Shown here: one piece after another, positions 52,908 through 61,987 of the stretch | Layout of the letters: every line of letters starts with the position of its first letter | How positions within the stretch are numbered: the stretch's first letter is position 1 | NCBI GenBank assembly: GCA_001899065.1 | Contig: MKUZ01000031.1 | Span: 11,382 to 75,381 of the forward strand | Length of the DNA: 64,000 nucleotides | Origin: Devosia sp. 66-22 | GTDB lineage: Bacteria > Pseudomonadota > Alphaproteobacteria > Rhizobiales > Devosiaceae | Direction: 5' to 3' | Translations under genes and position numbers: made by a program | The notes under the pieces: generated by a model | Seen by the model: the letters and a program-made list of their open reading frames with translations, nothing else | Databases searched by the model: none | Told to the model about the DNA's origin: nothing

Positions 52908-54830
52908 ATGAGGTTGATGACCGGGCGTGGTAGCGCCCTCGCTTCCGCTATTGTCGGAATCTCGCTCCTCGCCACCACGGTGGCGATGGCGCAGACCTAT
53001 TCGGAGGCACCGGCGCTCGCCGATGCCGTCAAGGCCGGCTCGCTGCCGCCGGTCGAACAGCGCATTTCGGACAATCCGCTGGTGCTGACCCCCGTCGAGA
53101 GCGTGGGCACCTATGGCGGCACCATCCGCGATATCACCAAGGCGAACCTCGACTGGTCCAAGATCATCCTGCAGGTCGAGCCGTTTGCCCGCTGGGAGCG
53201 CGACCTCAACGGCGTGCGCCCCAACGTCGCCGAGTCGTGGGAGTGGAACGACGCCTATACCGAGCTGACGCTGAATTTCCGCAAGGGGATCAAGTGGTCG
53301 GACGGCGTGCCGCTCACGGCCGACGATTTCATGTTCTTCTGGAACGATGTCGTCCTCGACGACAGCGTGCCGGTGAGCTTCCCGGCCGGCACCGTCATCA
53401 ATGGCGAGCCGCCCAAGGTCGAAAAGATCGACGAAGACACGATCAAGTTCACCTTCGCCGGCCCCAATCCGCTGTTCATGGAGCTGAGCTCGCGCGCCTA
53501 TTACAACAGCGCGCAGTGGCTGATCCCTTCGCACTACATGAAGCAGTTCCTGCCCAAGTATAACCCGGACATGAAGGACACGTCCGAGTTCGACAAGCGC
53601 TACACCATGGATACGCGCATCCAGTACACCGACATGCCGACGCTGGCGGGCTGGATGGTAACGTCCTTCACGCCGGGCCAGCGCCTCACGGCCGAACGGA
53701 ACCCCTACTACTGGAAGGTCGACACCGAAGGGCACCAGCTGCCCTATATCGATGGCTTCGACACCACCGTGGTCACCGACGATGCGGTCAGCCAGGCCGT
53801 GCTGCTCAACTCCATCGCCGGCAAGCTCGACTTCCAGTCGCGCGAGTTCAATCTCGCCGATGTGAGCCTGCTGATGGAGAACCAGGAGAAGGGCAACTAC
53901 ACCGTCAAGCTCTGGGATCGCGGCGACTTCGCCTGGCCCTGGATGATGCCGATGTATGACTACAAGGACGAGGGCATCCGCGACCTGTTCTACACGCCCG
54001 AGTTCCGCCGCGCCCTGTCGGTGGCGATGGATCGCGACAAGTACAACAATGTCGCCGCCTTCGGTCTCGCCAAGCCGCGCCAGTTCGCGCTGAGCCCGCT
54101 CAGCCCCGAACTGCAGACGGAAGAGGGCAAGGCGTTCTACGACAAGTGGGTCAACTCCTACATCGAGTACGACCCCGAGCAGGCCAAGGCCTGGCTCGAC
54201 CAGATCGGCGTCGTCGACAAGGACGGTGACGGCTGGCGCGATCGGCCCGATGGCAGCCGCCTGCAGATGATCGTCGACATGATGCCCGGCGACAAGCAGA
54301 CCGCCGACATCATGGATCTGATGAAGGAAGACTGGGACGCCGTCGGCATCGAGACGCTGCTCAACCAGGCCGACTGGGGCACCCTGTCGGATCGGCAGAA
54401 GGCCGGCGAAGTGATGATGCGGGCCTGGGGCAGTGCCGCGGGCTGGGGTCTTCTCTCCGCCCCCACCGTCTGGGCACCGGTCGAGAACGCCGAGTGGACG
54501 ATGGGCGGTATGTCGATCGCGCTCAACTACCAGAGCGGCGGCAAGGAAGGCGAACCGGCACGTCCGGGCTCGGCTCTCGAAAAGCTGCAGCAGGCCTATT
54601 CCAAGGCGGTGCAGGCGCTCGACCCCAATGACCGCAATGCGGCGCTGCTCGAAGCCTACCAGATCCATCTCGACGAGGGCCCGCTCACCATCGGCACCGT
54701 CGGCGAGGATCCGACCCCGGTGGTCGTCTCCAACCGGCTGCGCAACGTGCCGTCGGTGGGCCTGATCGGTTCGTGGGACATGGGCTTCCCCGCCACGGCG
54801 GATCCGGAGCAGTTCTACTTCGCCGAGTAA
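52908..54830 (+). CDS. ABC substrate-binding protein, family 5, AgpA-like (alpha-galactoside)
   Basis: Periplasmic binding protein of 640 residues, longer than peptide-binding relatives. ATG 52908 follows AGGGAGGACC. The signal peptide covers residues about 1-27 (TTVAMAQTY). The core includes VESVGTYGGTIRDIT, SWEWNDAYTELTLNFRKGIKWSDG and ADDFMFFWNDVVLD. The long form and the position behind a GH36 gene match AgpA of Sinorhizobium meliloti, which binds melibiose and raffinose. A stem-loop separates it from the permeases. Confidence 0.92.
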   Translation: MRLMTGRGSALASAIVGISLLATTVAMAQTYSEAPALADAVKAGSLPPVEQRISDNPLVLTPVESVGTYGGTIRDITKANLDWSKIILQVEPFARWERDLNGVRPNVAESWEWNDAYTELTLNFRKGIKWSDGVPLTADDFMFFWNDVVLDDSVPVSFPAGTVINGEPPKVEKIDEDTIKFTFAGPNPLFMELSSRAYYNSAQWLIPSHYMKQFLPKYNPDMKDTSEFDKRYTMDTRIQYTDMPTLAGWMVTSFTPGQRLTAERNPYYWKVDTEGHQLPYIDGFDTTVVTDDAVSQAVLLNSIAGKLDFQSREFNLADVSLLMENQEKGNYTVKLWDRGDFAWPWMMPMYDYKDEGIRDLFYTPEFRRALSVAMDRDKYNNVAAFGLAKPRQFALSPLSPELQTEEGKAFYDKWVNSYIEYDPEQAKAWLDQIGVVDKDGDGWRDRPDGSRLQMIVDMMPGDKQTADIMDLMKEDWDAVGIETLLNQADWGTLSDRQKAGEVMMRAWGSAAGWGLLSAPTVWAPVENAEWTMGGMSIALNYQSGGKEGEPARPGSALEKLQQAYSKAVQALDPNDRNAALLEAYQIHLDEGPLTIGTVGEDPTPVVVSNRLRNVPSVGLIGSWDMGFPATADPEQFYFAE

Positions 54831-54846
54831 TCGGCTGCTATGATCC

Positions 54847-54870
54847 CGGCAGCGCCCACGGGCGCTGCCG
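54847..54870 (+). other. Intercistronic 11-bp stem-loop after the AgpA-like gene
   Basis: CGGCAGCGCCC (54847-54857) and GGGCGCTGCCG (54860-54870) are perfect complements with a 2-base gap (a 4-base loop in practice). It starts 16 bases after the binding-protein stop and ends 18 bases before the first permease ATG. Confidence 0.78.
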
Positions 54871-54888
54871 ATTCCCGGAGGGCCCAGC

Positions 54889-55872
54889 ATGCTCGCTTAC
54901 ATCGGCAAACGACTGGTGATCATGCTGCCCACGCTGCTGCTGATCATGGCGGTCGGCTTCTTCATCATGCAGCTGCCGGCGCAGGACTATGTCAGCCAGT
55001 ACGTGGCGCGCCAGGGGCAGATGGGCAACACCACGGCCATGCTGCAGGAAGAGCTGCTGCGCCAGCAGCTCGGTCTCGACAAGCCGCCGATCGAGCGCTT
55101 CTTCTACTGGTTCTTCGACTTCCTGCGCGGCGACTGGGGCACGTCCTTTGTCGACTCGCGCCCGGTTACCACCATCATCCTCGAACGGCTGCCGGCAACG
55201 CTCGCCATCTCCTCGCTCGCCTTCCTCGTGTCGTGGGGCGTGGGCATCCCGCTGGGCGTCTACTCGGCGACCCACCAGTACAAGACCGGCGATGTCGCGC
55301 TCACCACGCTCGCCTTCATCGGCATCGGCCTGCCCGACTTCCTCGTCGCGATGTTCTTTCTCGTCGCCGCGTTCCTTGCGAGCGGGCAGGTGCTGCTCGG
55401 CCTCAACTCGCCCGAATTCGTCAATGCGCCGTGGACGCTGGCGCGTATCCTCGACTTCTTCTCCTATGCCTGGCTCAGCGTCACCGCCGTCGCCTTCACC
55501 GGCATGGCGCTCATCATGCGCGTCACGCGCAACAACATGCTCGAAGAGCTGGGCAAGCCCTATGTGCTCACCCTGCGCGCCAAGGGCCTGCCCGAGCGCG
55601 TGGTGATCTGGAAGCACGTGTTCCGCAATGCGCTGCACCCGCTGGTCACCATGTTCGGCCAGGTGCTGGCCTTCCTCATCAATGGCTTTGCCATCACCAG
55701 CGCGGTGCTCAACCTGCCCACCATCCAGTCGGTCTATCTGAGCGCCACGTTCCAGCAGGACATCTTCCTTGCCGGGGCCATCCTCATCCTCATCGCCGTC
55801 ACCGTGATGGTGGGCAATCTCATCTCCGACGTGATGCTTGCCTGGCTCGACCCGCGGGTGCGCTATGACTGA
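54889..55872 (+). CDS. Peptide-type ABC permease (DppB/AgpB-like)
   Basis: Inner-membrane permease of 327 residues with six membrane segments: the first is LVIMLPTLLLIMAVGFFIMQLP, then ERLPATLAISSLAFLVSWGVG, the EAA loop YVLTLRAKGLPERVVIWKHV and the end LISDVMLAWLDPRVRYD. It contains a longer first periplasmic loop than DppB, as in the Agp subgroup. The stop overlaps the next permease (ATGACTGA). Confidence 0.94.
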   Translation: MLAYIGKRLVIMLPTLLLIMAVGFFIMQLPAQDYVSQYVARQGQMGNTTAMLQEELLRQQLGLDKPPIERFFYWFFDFLRGDWGTSFVDSRPVTTIILERLPATLAISSLAFLVSWGVGIPLGVYSATHQYKTGDVALTTLAFIGIGLPDFLVAMFFLVAAFLASGQVLLGLNSPEFVNAPWTLARILDFFSYAWLSVTAVAFTGMALIMRVTRNNMLEELGKPYVLTLRAKGLPERVVIWKHVFRNALHPLVTMFGQVLAFLINGFAITSAVLNLPTIQSVYLSATFQQDIFLAGAILILIAVTVMVGNLISDVMLAWLDPRVRYD

Positions 55873-57007
55873 GCTGGCCGCTGCCGGCGCGCTCGCGCCC
55901 GCCACCGCCGACGCCGATGCGGGCACCGCCAAGGTGCTGTCGGTCCGCCAGCTCGCCTGGCGCAAGTTCCGGAAGAACCGGCTCGCCGTGTTCGGCCTCG
56001 TGGTCCTCGCGCTGATGTATCTGAGCGCGGCCTTCGCCGGCTTCCTCGCGCCCTATGGCGACCGCGAAACGCACGCGCAGTTTGCCCGCGTCGGCCCGCA
56101 CGGGCTCAACCTCGTCGACACCGAGGGCCAGTTCCACCTGACCCCCTTCGTCTACGGACTCGAGCGGACGATGGACCGCAAGACCTTCAAGCAGGTGCTC
56201 ACCGTCGATACCGAGAAGCGCTATGAGCTGCGCTGGCTGGTCAAGGGCGCGCCCTATACGCTCCTGGGCTTCATCAAGTCCGACGTGCACCTGTTCGGCG
56301 TCGAGGGCGACGGCAAGCTGTTCCTGCTCGGCACCGACAGCAAGGGTCGCGATCTGTTCAGCCGCATCCTCTATGGCGCGCAGGTGTCGCTCACCGTCGG
56401 CCTCGTGGGTGTTGCGCTGTCGCTGTTCATCGGCATCAGCGTGGGCCTCATCACCGGCTACTATGGCGGCTGGTTCGACGAGATCGTGCAGCGCATCATC
56501 GAGATGACGCTCGCCTTCCCCCAGATCCCGCTCTGGCTGGCGCTGGCGGCGCTCGTGCCGCCCACCTGGAACAGCATCCAGATCTACTTCGCCATCTCGC
56601 TCGTCCTCTCCATCCTGAGCTGGGGCGCGCTGGCGCGGCAGGTGCGCGCCATGGTGCTGTCGCTCAAGACCTCGGACTTCGTGCGCGCCGCCAAATATGC
56701 GAACGCCTCCACCGGCCGCATCATGTTCAAGCACTTGCTGCCGGGCACGATGAGCCATGTGCTCGTGGTTGCCACGCTCACCATCCCCGCCATGATCCTT
56801 GGCGAAACCGCGCTCAGCTTCCTCGGCCTCGGCATCAAGCCGCCGATGACGAGCTGGGGCCTGCTGCTCAACGAGGCGCAGAGCGTCCAGGTCATCCTCG
56901 AGCTGCCCTGGCTGCTGTTCCCCGCGGTGTTCGTGGTGCTCACCATCATCTCGTTCAACTTCGTCGGCGACGGTCTGCGCGATGCGGCCGACCCGTTCTC
57001 GCGCTGA
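55865..57007 (+). CDS. Peptide-type ABC permease (DppC/AgpC-like) with periplasmic insertion
   Basis: ATG 55865 overlaps the previous stop and gives 380 residues. Membrane segment 1 (NRLAVFGLVVLALMYLSAAF) is followed by about 90 residues not found in DppC (from APYGDRETHAQ to GDGKLFLLG), which should lie in the periplasm. The usual GTDSKGRDLFSRILYGAQVSL, the EAA loop DFVRAAKYANASTGRIMFKHLLPG and FVGDGLRDAADPFSR follow. The insertion probably docks the long AgpA-like binding protein. Confidence 0.93.
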   Translation: MTELAAAGALAPATADADAGTAKVLSVRQLAWRKFRKNRLAVFGLVVLALMYLSAAFAGFLAPYGDRETHAQFARVGPHGLNLVDTEGQFHLTPFVYGLERTMDRKTFKQVLTVDTEKRYELRWLVKGAPYTLLGFIKSDVHLFGVEGDGKLFLLGTDSKGRDLFSRILYGAQVSLTVGLVGVALSLFIGISVGLITGYYGGWFDEIVQRIIEMTLAFPQIPLWLALAALVPPTWNSIQIYFAISLVLSILSWGALARQVRAMVLSLKTSDFVRAAKYANASTGRIMFKHLLPGTMSHVLVVATLTIPAMILGETALSFLGLGIKPPMTSWGLLLNEAQSVQVILELPWLLFPAVFVVLTIISFNFVGDGLRDAADPFSR

Positions 57008-57015
57008 GGGTCCGC

Positions 57016-58047
57016 ATGAGCGTTGAGACCACCCCGCTGATATCAGTCGAAGGCCTCGTCACCGAGTTCCGCACCGAAGGCGGCCTCGTGCGCGCCGTCA
57101 ACGGCATCGACTTCACCATCCCGCGCGGCGGCACGCTCGCGGTGCTGGGCGAATCGGGCTGCGGCAAGTCGGTCACCGGCCTCAGCCTGCTCAATCTCAT
57201 CCGTCCGCCCGGCGCCATCGCTGGCGGCCGCATCACCTACTACGGCATGGAAGGCGGCAAGCCGGTCGAGATCACGTCGCTGCCGCCGACCTCGGAAGCC
57301 ATGCGCAAGCTGCGCGGCTCCGAGATTGGAATGATCTTCCAGGAGCCGATGACCTCGTTCGATCCGCTCTACACGGTGGGCGAGCAGATCATCGAGACCC
57401 TGATGGCGCACAAGCGCGGCCTCAGCCGCGCCGCGGCCCGCGCCCAGGCGATCGAGATGCTGGCAAAGGTCCGCCTGCCCAGTCCCGAAATCCTCGTCGA
57501 CCGCTATCCGCACCAGCTCTCGGGCGGCATGCGGCAGCGCGTGATGATCGCCATGGCGCTGAGCTGCGGACCCAAGCTGCTCATCGCCGAGGAGCCGACA
57601 ACGGCGCTCGACGTCACCACCGAGAGCCAGATCCTCGATCTGCTGCAGAACCTGCAGCAGGAGCTCGGCATGGCGGTGATGTTCATCACCCACGACCTCG
57701 CCGTGGCCTCCGAAATGGCCGACGAAGTGGTGGTGATGTATCTGGGCTATGTGGTCGAGCGCGGTCCGGTCGAGGACGTGCTGAACAATCCCAGCCACCC
57801 CTACACCCAGGCGCTGCTCGAATCGGTGCCGCGCCTCGATGCCGACAGCAAGGAGCGCCTGCGCACCATCGAGGGCATGGTACCCACGCCCGACCAGATG
57901 CCGCGCGGCTGTCCGTTCCACACCCGCTGCCGGCATTTCATGCCCGGCATTTGCGACACGGCGCTGCCGCCGCTCTATGCGGCCGGCCCCGACCACGAAG
58001 CGCGCTGCGTGCTTGTCGCTCCGGATTTCGCCAAGGAGCCGGCATGA
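57016..58047 (+). CDS. Peptide-type ABC ATPase (DppD-like)
   Basis: A 343-residue ATPase with Walker [11 protein letters not shown]-loop [14 protein letters not shown], signature LSGGMRQRV, Walker [13 protein letters not shown] (Glu-Glu where relatives have Asp-Glu) and H-loop FITHDLAV. The C-terminal oligopeptide extension with Cys-rich [16 protein letters not shown] is present. It overlaps the next ATPase by 4 bases (ATGA). Confidence 0.95.
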   Translation: MSVETTPLISVEGLVTEFRTEGGLVRAVNGIDFTIPRGGTLAVLGESGCGKSVTGLSLLNLIRPPGAIAGGRITYYGMEGGKPVEITSLPPTSEAMRKLRGSEIGMIFQEPMTSFDPLYTVGEQIIETLMAHKRGLSRAAARAQAIEMLAKVRLPSPEILVDRYPHQLSGGMRQRVMIAMALSCGPKLLIAEEPTTALDVTTESQILDLLQNLQQELGMAVMFITHDLAVASEMADEVVVMYLGYVVERGPVEDVLNNPSHPYTQALLESVPRLDADSKERLRTIEGMVPTPDQMPRGCPFHTRCRHFMPGICDTALPPLYAAGPDHEARCVLVAPDFAKEPA

Positions 58048-59090
58048 TCGAGGCTGCCCCAAATCTGCTCGAGGTCCGCGGCGTCTCGAAGACTTTCACG
58101 CTGAGCGCCGGCCTGTTCCGCCGCGACACAGGCGTGGTGCGCGCGCTCGATGATATCAGCTTCTCCGTTCCCGCCGGGTCCACGGTGGGCCTCGTCGGCG
58201 AGTCGGGCTGCGGCAAATCCACCATGGGCCATGTCATCATGGGCGGGCTCAAGGCCGATGCCGGGGAGATCGTCTTTACCGATCCCGAGCAGGGGCCGGT
58301 CAATCTCGTCGGCGCCGGCAAGCAGACGCTGCGCCATGTCCGGCTCAACATGCAGATGATCTTTCAGGATCCGAACGCCTCGCTCAATCCGCGCATGCGC
58401 CTGTTCGACCTGATCGCCGAGCCGCTGGTCATCAACAAGGTGCTGTCAGGCAAGGCGCTCGAGGAGCGCGTGGTGCAGCTGCTCGAGCAGGTGGGGCTGT
58501 CGCCGCGCTACATGTTCCGCCATCCGCACGCGCTCAGCGGCGGGCAGCGGCAGCGCGTCGTCATTGCGCGCGCCCTCGCGCTCAATCCGCAGCTCGTTGT
58601 CGCCGACGAGCCGATCTCGGCGCTCGACGTCTCCATCCAGGCGCAGACGCTCAACCTGCTCAAAGATCTGCAGCAGGAGCGCAAGCTCACCTATCTGTTC
58701 ATCGCGCACGACCTGGGCGTGGTGAACCATTTCACCGACACCACGGTGGTCATGTATCTGGGCCGCGTGATGGAAACCGGCGTCACGCGCGAGGTCTTCC
58801 GCCAGCCGCTCAATCCCTACACCGAGGCGCTCATCGGCAGCGTGCCGCGCATCGGCGGGCACAAGCGCGGCCGGCGCGTCGTCAGCACCGGCGAGGTCCC
58901 CAGCGCCGCCAAGCCGCCCGGCGGCTGCCACTTCCATCCGCGCTGCCCCTATGCGCAGGACATCTGCCGCAAGGAGGTTCCGGCACTGCGCGAGATCAGG
59001 CCAGGCCGCCAGTCGCGCTGCCATTTCGCCGAGACGCTCGAGCTTCACGGCATGACATCGGAGCCGGCGTCCGCGCCGGTTCCTCATTGA
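58044..59090 (+). CDS. Peptide-type ABC ATPase (DppF-like)
   Basis: A 348-residue ATPase from ATG 58044. Walker A is [11 protein letters not shown], signature LSGGQRQRV, Walker B LVVADEPISALD, H-loop FIAHDLGV, and the C-terminal extension has GGCHFHPRCPYAQDIC. It has an insert between Walker A and the Q-loop (GEIVFTDPEQGPVNLVGAG). It completes the Agp-like transporter; the catabolic genes begin 43 bases later. Confidence 0.95.
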   Translation: MIEAAPNLLEVRGVSKTFTLSAGLFRRDTGVVRALDDISFSVPAGSTVGLVGESGCGKSTMGHVIMGGLKADAGEIVFTDPEQGPVNLVGAGKQTLRHVRLNMQMIFQDPNASLNPRMRLFDLIAEPLVINKVLSGKALEERVVQLLEQVGLSPRYMFRHPHALSGGQRQRVVIARALALNPQLVVADEPISALDVSIQAQTLNLLKDLQQERKLTYLFIAHDLGVVNHFTDTTVVMYLGRVMETGVTREVFRQPLNPYTEALIGSVPRIGGHKRGRRVVSTGEVPSAAKPPGGCHFHPRCPYAQDICRKEVPALREIRPGRQSRCHFAETLELHGMTSEPASAPVPH

Positions 59091-59133
59091 CGGATTTTAC
59101 CCAAATGCATTCGAGTCCCAAGGTAGCGGCGCC

Positions 59134-60306
59134 ATGAAGATCACCTCCATCACCGCACGCATCTGCAATGCCGAGATGCGCAACTGGATCTTCGTTCGAG
59201 TCGAAACCGACCAGCCCGGGCTCGTCGGCTGGGGCGAGGCGACGCTCGAGTTCAAGACGCGCGCCGTCATGGGCGCCATTGAGGACATCCAGCCCATGCT
59301 GGTGGGCCTTGATCCGCGCGACATCGAGCAGTGCACGCAGGTCATGACCCGTCACGGCTTCTGGCGCATGGGCGTCATCGGCATGACCGCGATATCGGGC
59401 ATCGAGATGGCGCTGTGGGACATCCTGGGCAAGGACCTCGGCGTCCCGGTCTGGCGCCTGCTCGGCGGCAAGGTGCGCGAGCACCTGCGCACCTACACCC
59501 ATCTCGGCCTCGGCGACATGCGCGCCGTGTACGAGACCGAGACCTCCGCGTCGCTGGTCGAGCATGGCCGCCGCGTCGTGCAGCTCGGCTATGATGCCAT
59601 CAAGGTCGTGTGCATTCCCTACACGCACTATCTGGCGCCCAATGCCGATGTGGATCGGGTCGGGCGCATGCTCAACGATCTGCGCGAGGCCGTCGGCCCC
59701 GGCATCGACATCATGGTCGATTTCCACGGACGTCCCGCCTCGGCCGCCGCCGCGATGGCCTATATTGAGGGCATGCGCGATGCGCGGCTGATGTTCGTCG
59801 AAGAACCCGTTCCTCCCGAGGACGCCGCCGGTCTCGCGGCGGTGACGCGGCAATCGCCCGTCCCCGTCGCGAGCGGCGAGCGTCTGATCGGGCGCCGCGA
59901 ATTCGAGCCGGCCATCCGCGACCGCGCCTTCCACATCGCCCAGCCCGACATCTGCCATGTCGGCGGCTTGGCCGAAGCCAAGAAGGTCGCGGCCATGGCC
60001 GAGACGGCGGGGATCGGTCTTGCCCCGCATAACCCGCTCGGTCCCATCGCCGGCGTGGCGGCGCTGCATTTCGGCGTGTCGACGCCAAATGTCATCATCC
60101 AGGAAGAAATGTCGGGCGCCGTGCCGTGGTATGGCGACGTCGTGCAGTGGCCGATCGAGCGCAAGGCCGGTCGCTGGGACGTGCCGCACAAGCCGGGCCT
60201 CGGCGTCGAGGTCGATGAAAAGGTCATCGACGCGCACCCCTTTGCCCCCGATATCCTCCACCCCCGCGCGGCCGTCATGGCCGACGGCACCATCGTGGAC
60301 TGGTGA
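59134..60306 (+). CDS. Mandelate racemase/enolase-family sugar acid dehydratase, galactonate-dehydratase-like
   Basis: A 390-residue enolase-superfamily dehydratase. Metal ligands are seen in DFHGRPASAAAAM (Asp), EEPVPPED (Glu) and SGERLIGR (Glu); the catalytic His lies in LAPHNPLGPIAGVAALHF. The HGRP/ERLxGR pattern and the 'HNPLGP' loop resemble DgoD, which dehydrates D-galactonate to 2-keto-3-deoxygalactonate. Related acid-sugar dehydratases look alike, so exact substrate is inferred from the GH36-Agp context. The SDR gene follows directly. Confidence 0.85.
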   Translation: MKITSITARICNAEMRNWIFVRVETDQPGLVGWGEATLEFKTRAVMGAIEDIQPMLVGLDPRDIEQCTQVMTRHGFWRMGVIGMTAISGIEMALWDILGKDLGVPVWRLLGGKVREHLRTYTHLGLGDMRAVYETETSASLVEHGRRVVQLGYDAIKVVCIPYTHYLAPNADVDRVGRMLNDLREAVGPGIDIMVDFHGRPASAAAAMAYIEGMRDARLMFVEEPVPPEDAAGLAAVTRQSPVPVASGERLIGRREFEPAIRDRAFHIAQPDICHVGGLAEAKKVAAMAETAGIGLAPHNPLGPIAGVAALHFGVSTPNVIIQEEMSGAVPWYGDVVQWPIERKAGRWDVPHKPGLGVEVDEKVIDAHPFAPDILHPRAAVMADGTIVDW

Positions 60307-60308
60307 GC

Positions 60309-61085
60309 ATGGCCGGCCGCCTGCTTGGCAAGCGCAGTATCGTCACCGGCGCCGGTCAGGGAATCGGCGAAGCCATCGCCCGCGCCTTCGGCGCCGAGGG
60401 TGCGCGGGTCGTCATTGCCGAGCGTAACGAAGCGACAGGCAGGGCGGTCGCCGACGCCATCCGGGCCGCCGGCGGCGAGGCGCATTTCGTTGCGACCGAC
60501 GTCACCGACAAGGCGGCGATCGAGCGCCTGCGTGCCGAAACGCTCCGCCGCCTCGGCGGCATCGACGTGCTCGTCAACAATGCCGGCGCCAACGTCTTTT
60601 ACGCGCCCCTCGACATGCCCGAGGGCGAGTGGGAACGTTGTCTCAAGCTCGACCTCGAAGCGGCCTGGCTGTGCGCGAGGGCCGTCCTGCCGCATCTGCT
60701 GGAGGCGGGCGGCGGCGCCATCGTCAACATCGCCAGCACCCATTCGTTCAAGATCATTCCGCACACCTTCCCCTATCCGGTGGCCAAGCACGCCCTGATC
60801 GGGCTCACCCGCGCGCTCGCCATCGAATATGCGGCGCACAACGTCAGGGTGAACGCCATCGCGCCGGGCTATATCGACACCCAGATCGCGCGCGACTACT
60901 GGGCCGGCTTCCCCGACCCGGCGGCCGAGCGGGCGCGGGCGGAGAATCTTCACCCACCGCGGCGCATCGGCCGGCCCGAGGAGATCGCCATGACTGCGGT
61001 GTTCCTCGCCTCCGACGAGGCGCCGTTCCTCAACGCCGAAACAATCCTCGTGGATGGAGGCCGTTCGGCCCTCTATCACGACTGA
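60309..61085 (+). CDS. Short-chain dehydrogenase/reductase, candidate galactose dehydrogenase
   Basis: A 258-residue classical SDR. The NAD(P) motif is TGAGQGIG, then NNAG, catalytic Ser in IASTHS, and Tyr-Lys in YPVAKH (about Tyr155 and Lys159). ATG 60309 gives the usual start MAGRLLGKRSIVTGAG; a GTG at 60303 is also possible. The acidic tail of strand 2 is missing (VVIAERNE keeps Glu), consistent with NAD. Pairing with a galactonate-dehydratase-like gene suggests oxidation of galactose to galactonolactone, but an L-fucose or other sugar dehydrogenase is possible. Confidence 0.88.
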   Translation: MAGRLLGKRSIVTGAGQGIGEAIARAFGAEGARVVIAERNEATGRAVADAIRAAGGEAHFVATDVTDKAAIERLRAETLRRLGGIDVLVNNAGANVFYAPLDMPEGEWERCLKLDLEAAWLCARAVLPHLLEAGGGAIVNIASTHSFKIIPHTFPYPVAKHALIGLTRALAIEYAAHNVRVNAIAPGYIDTQIARDYWAGFPDPAAERARAENLHPPRRIGRPEEIAMTAVFLASDEAPFLNAETILVDGGRSALYHD

Positions 61086-61145
61086 CCCGGCCTATCCCGG
61101 GACAGGCGGACGTTGTAGGAGAATGCCGGGGCCGATGAGGAGCGT

Positions 61146-61925
61146 ATGGCAGAGTCCGTAACCGAGTTCAGCAGATCGCCGAGCGCGCCGACCTTCGTGC
61201 GCGAGCGGGTGCTGGCGACGCTCGGCCAGCGCATCCTGTCCTCGCATTATCCGCCCGGCTCGACGTTGCCCACCGAAGCCCAGCTCTGCGCCGAGTTCGG
61301 CGTCAGCCGCACCGCCATGCGCGAAGCCATCAAGATGCTGGCCGCCAAGGGCCTCGTCGTGTCGCGCCAGCGCGCCGGCACGCGCGTCCAGGACGCGGCG
61401 AGTTGGAACCGGCTCGACACCGACGTCCTCACCTGGATGAGCAATGTCGAGCCCGACCCCGAATTCGTCGCCGGCCTCATCGAAGTGCGCCAGGCGCTGG
61501 AGCCCGCCGCGGCCCGCCTCGCCGCCATCCGCGCCACTTCGCGCGATCTCGCCCTCATCGAGCAGGCCTATGAGGCGATGTGCGCCGCCCCGCTCGACGA
61601 TCTCGCCGCCTGCGCCGAGGCCGATGTCGGCTTCCATGTGCGCATCCTGCAGGCGAGTCACAATCCGGTGTTCGCGGGCCTCGGCAACCTCATCGGCCAG
61701 GCGCTGTCGAACTCGTTCCGGCTCACCACATCGGTGTCGCAATCCTATGTGGCGACGCTCACCGCCCATGGCGACGTGCTCGAGGCGATCCGGCTGCGCC
61801 AGCCCGATGTCGCCAGCGAGCGCATGCGCGCCCTCATCGACATCGCCTCGACCGACCTTATTCGCCATGTCGAGCTGATGCGCCGCGCCGCCAGCGAGCC
61901 GCCCAAGCGGGCCGGCGCGAAATAG
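61146..61925 (+). CDS. GntR-family regulator, FCD (FadR) branch, of the galactoside cluster
   Basis: A 259-residue regulator. The winged helix includes LGQRILSSHYPPGSTLPTEAQLCAEFGVSRTAMREAIKMLAAKGLV. The FCD domain shows EVRQALEPAAARLAA, DVGFHVRILQASHNPVF and the metal-His-like ALIDIASTDLIRHVELM. It ends the alpha-galactoside cluster, and DgoR-type galactonate regulators belong to this family. It is the best candidate to bind the TGTACGACA-core palindromes at 50574 and 52838. Confidence 0.93.
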   Translation: MAESVTEFSRSPSAPTFVRERVLATLGQRILSSHYPPGSTLPTEAQLCAEFGVSRTAMREAIKMLAAKGLVVSRQRAGTRVQDAASWNRLDTDVLTWMSNVEPDPEFVAGLIEVRQALEPAAARLAAIRATSRDLALIEQAYEAMCAAPLDDLAACAEADVGFHVRILQASHNPVFAGLGNLIGQALSNSFRLTTSVSQSYVATLTAHGDVLEAIRLRQPDVASERMRALIDIASTDLIRHVELMRRAASEPPKRAGAK

Positions 61926-61951
61926 CCGTTACCGCCGGCTTTGCCTTCCCC

Positions 61952-61978
61952 CCGCCGCCCCTCCTATAAGGGCGGCGG
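61952..61978 (+). other. 9-bp stem-loop overlapping the ribosome-binding site of the RyR-domain gene
   Basis: CCGCCGCCC (61952-61960) and GGGCGGCGG (61970-61978) are perfect arms around a 9-base loop. The only ribosome-binding site of the next gene, GGAG at 61977-61980, begins within the right arm. It could end the GntR transcript and also limit translation of the downstream gene. Confidence 0.65.
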
Positions 61979-61987
61979 AGACATCTC

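Noticed and set aside
50964-54890. Open frame of 1308 codons on the minus strand, opposite GH36 and the AgpA-like gene
   Set aside because: It mirrors two genes with clear catalytic and signal-peptide features, and its translation is an Arg/His/Val/Glu-rich low-complexity string typical of antisense frames at high G+C.
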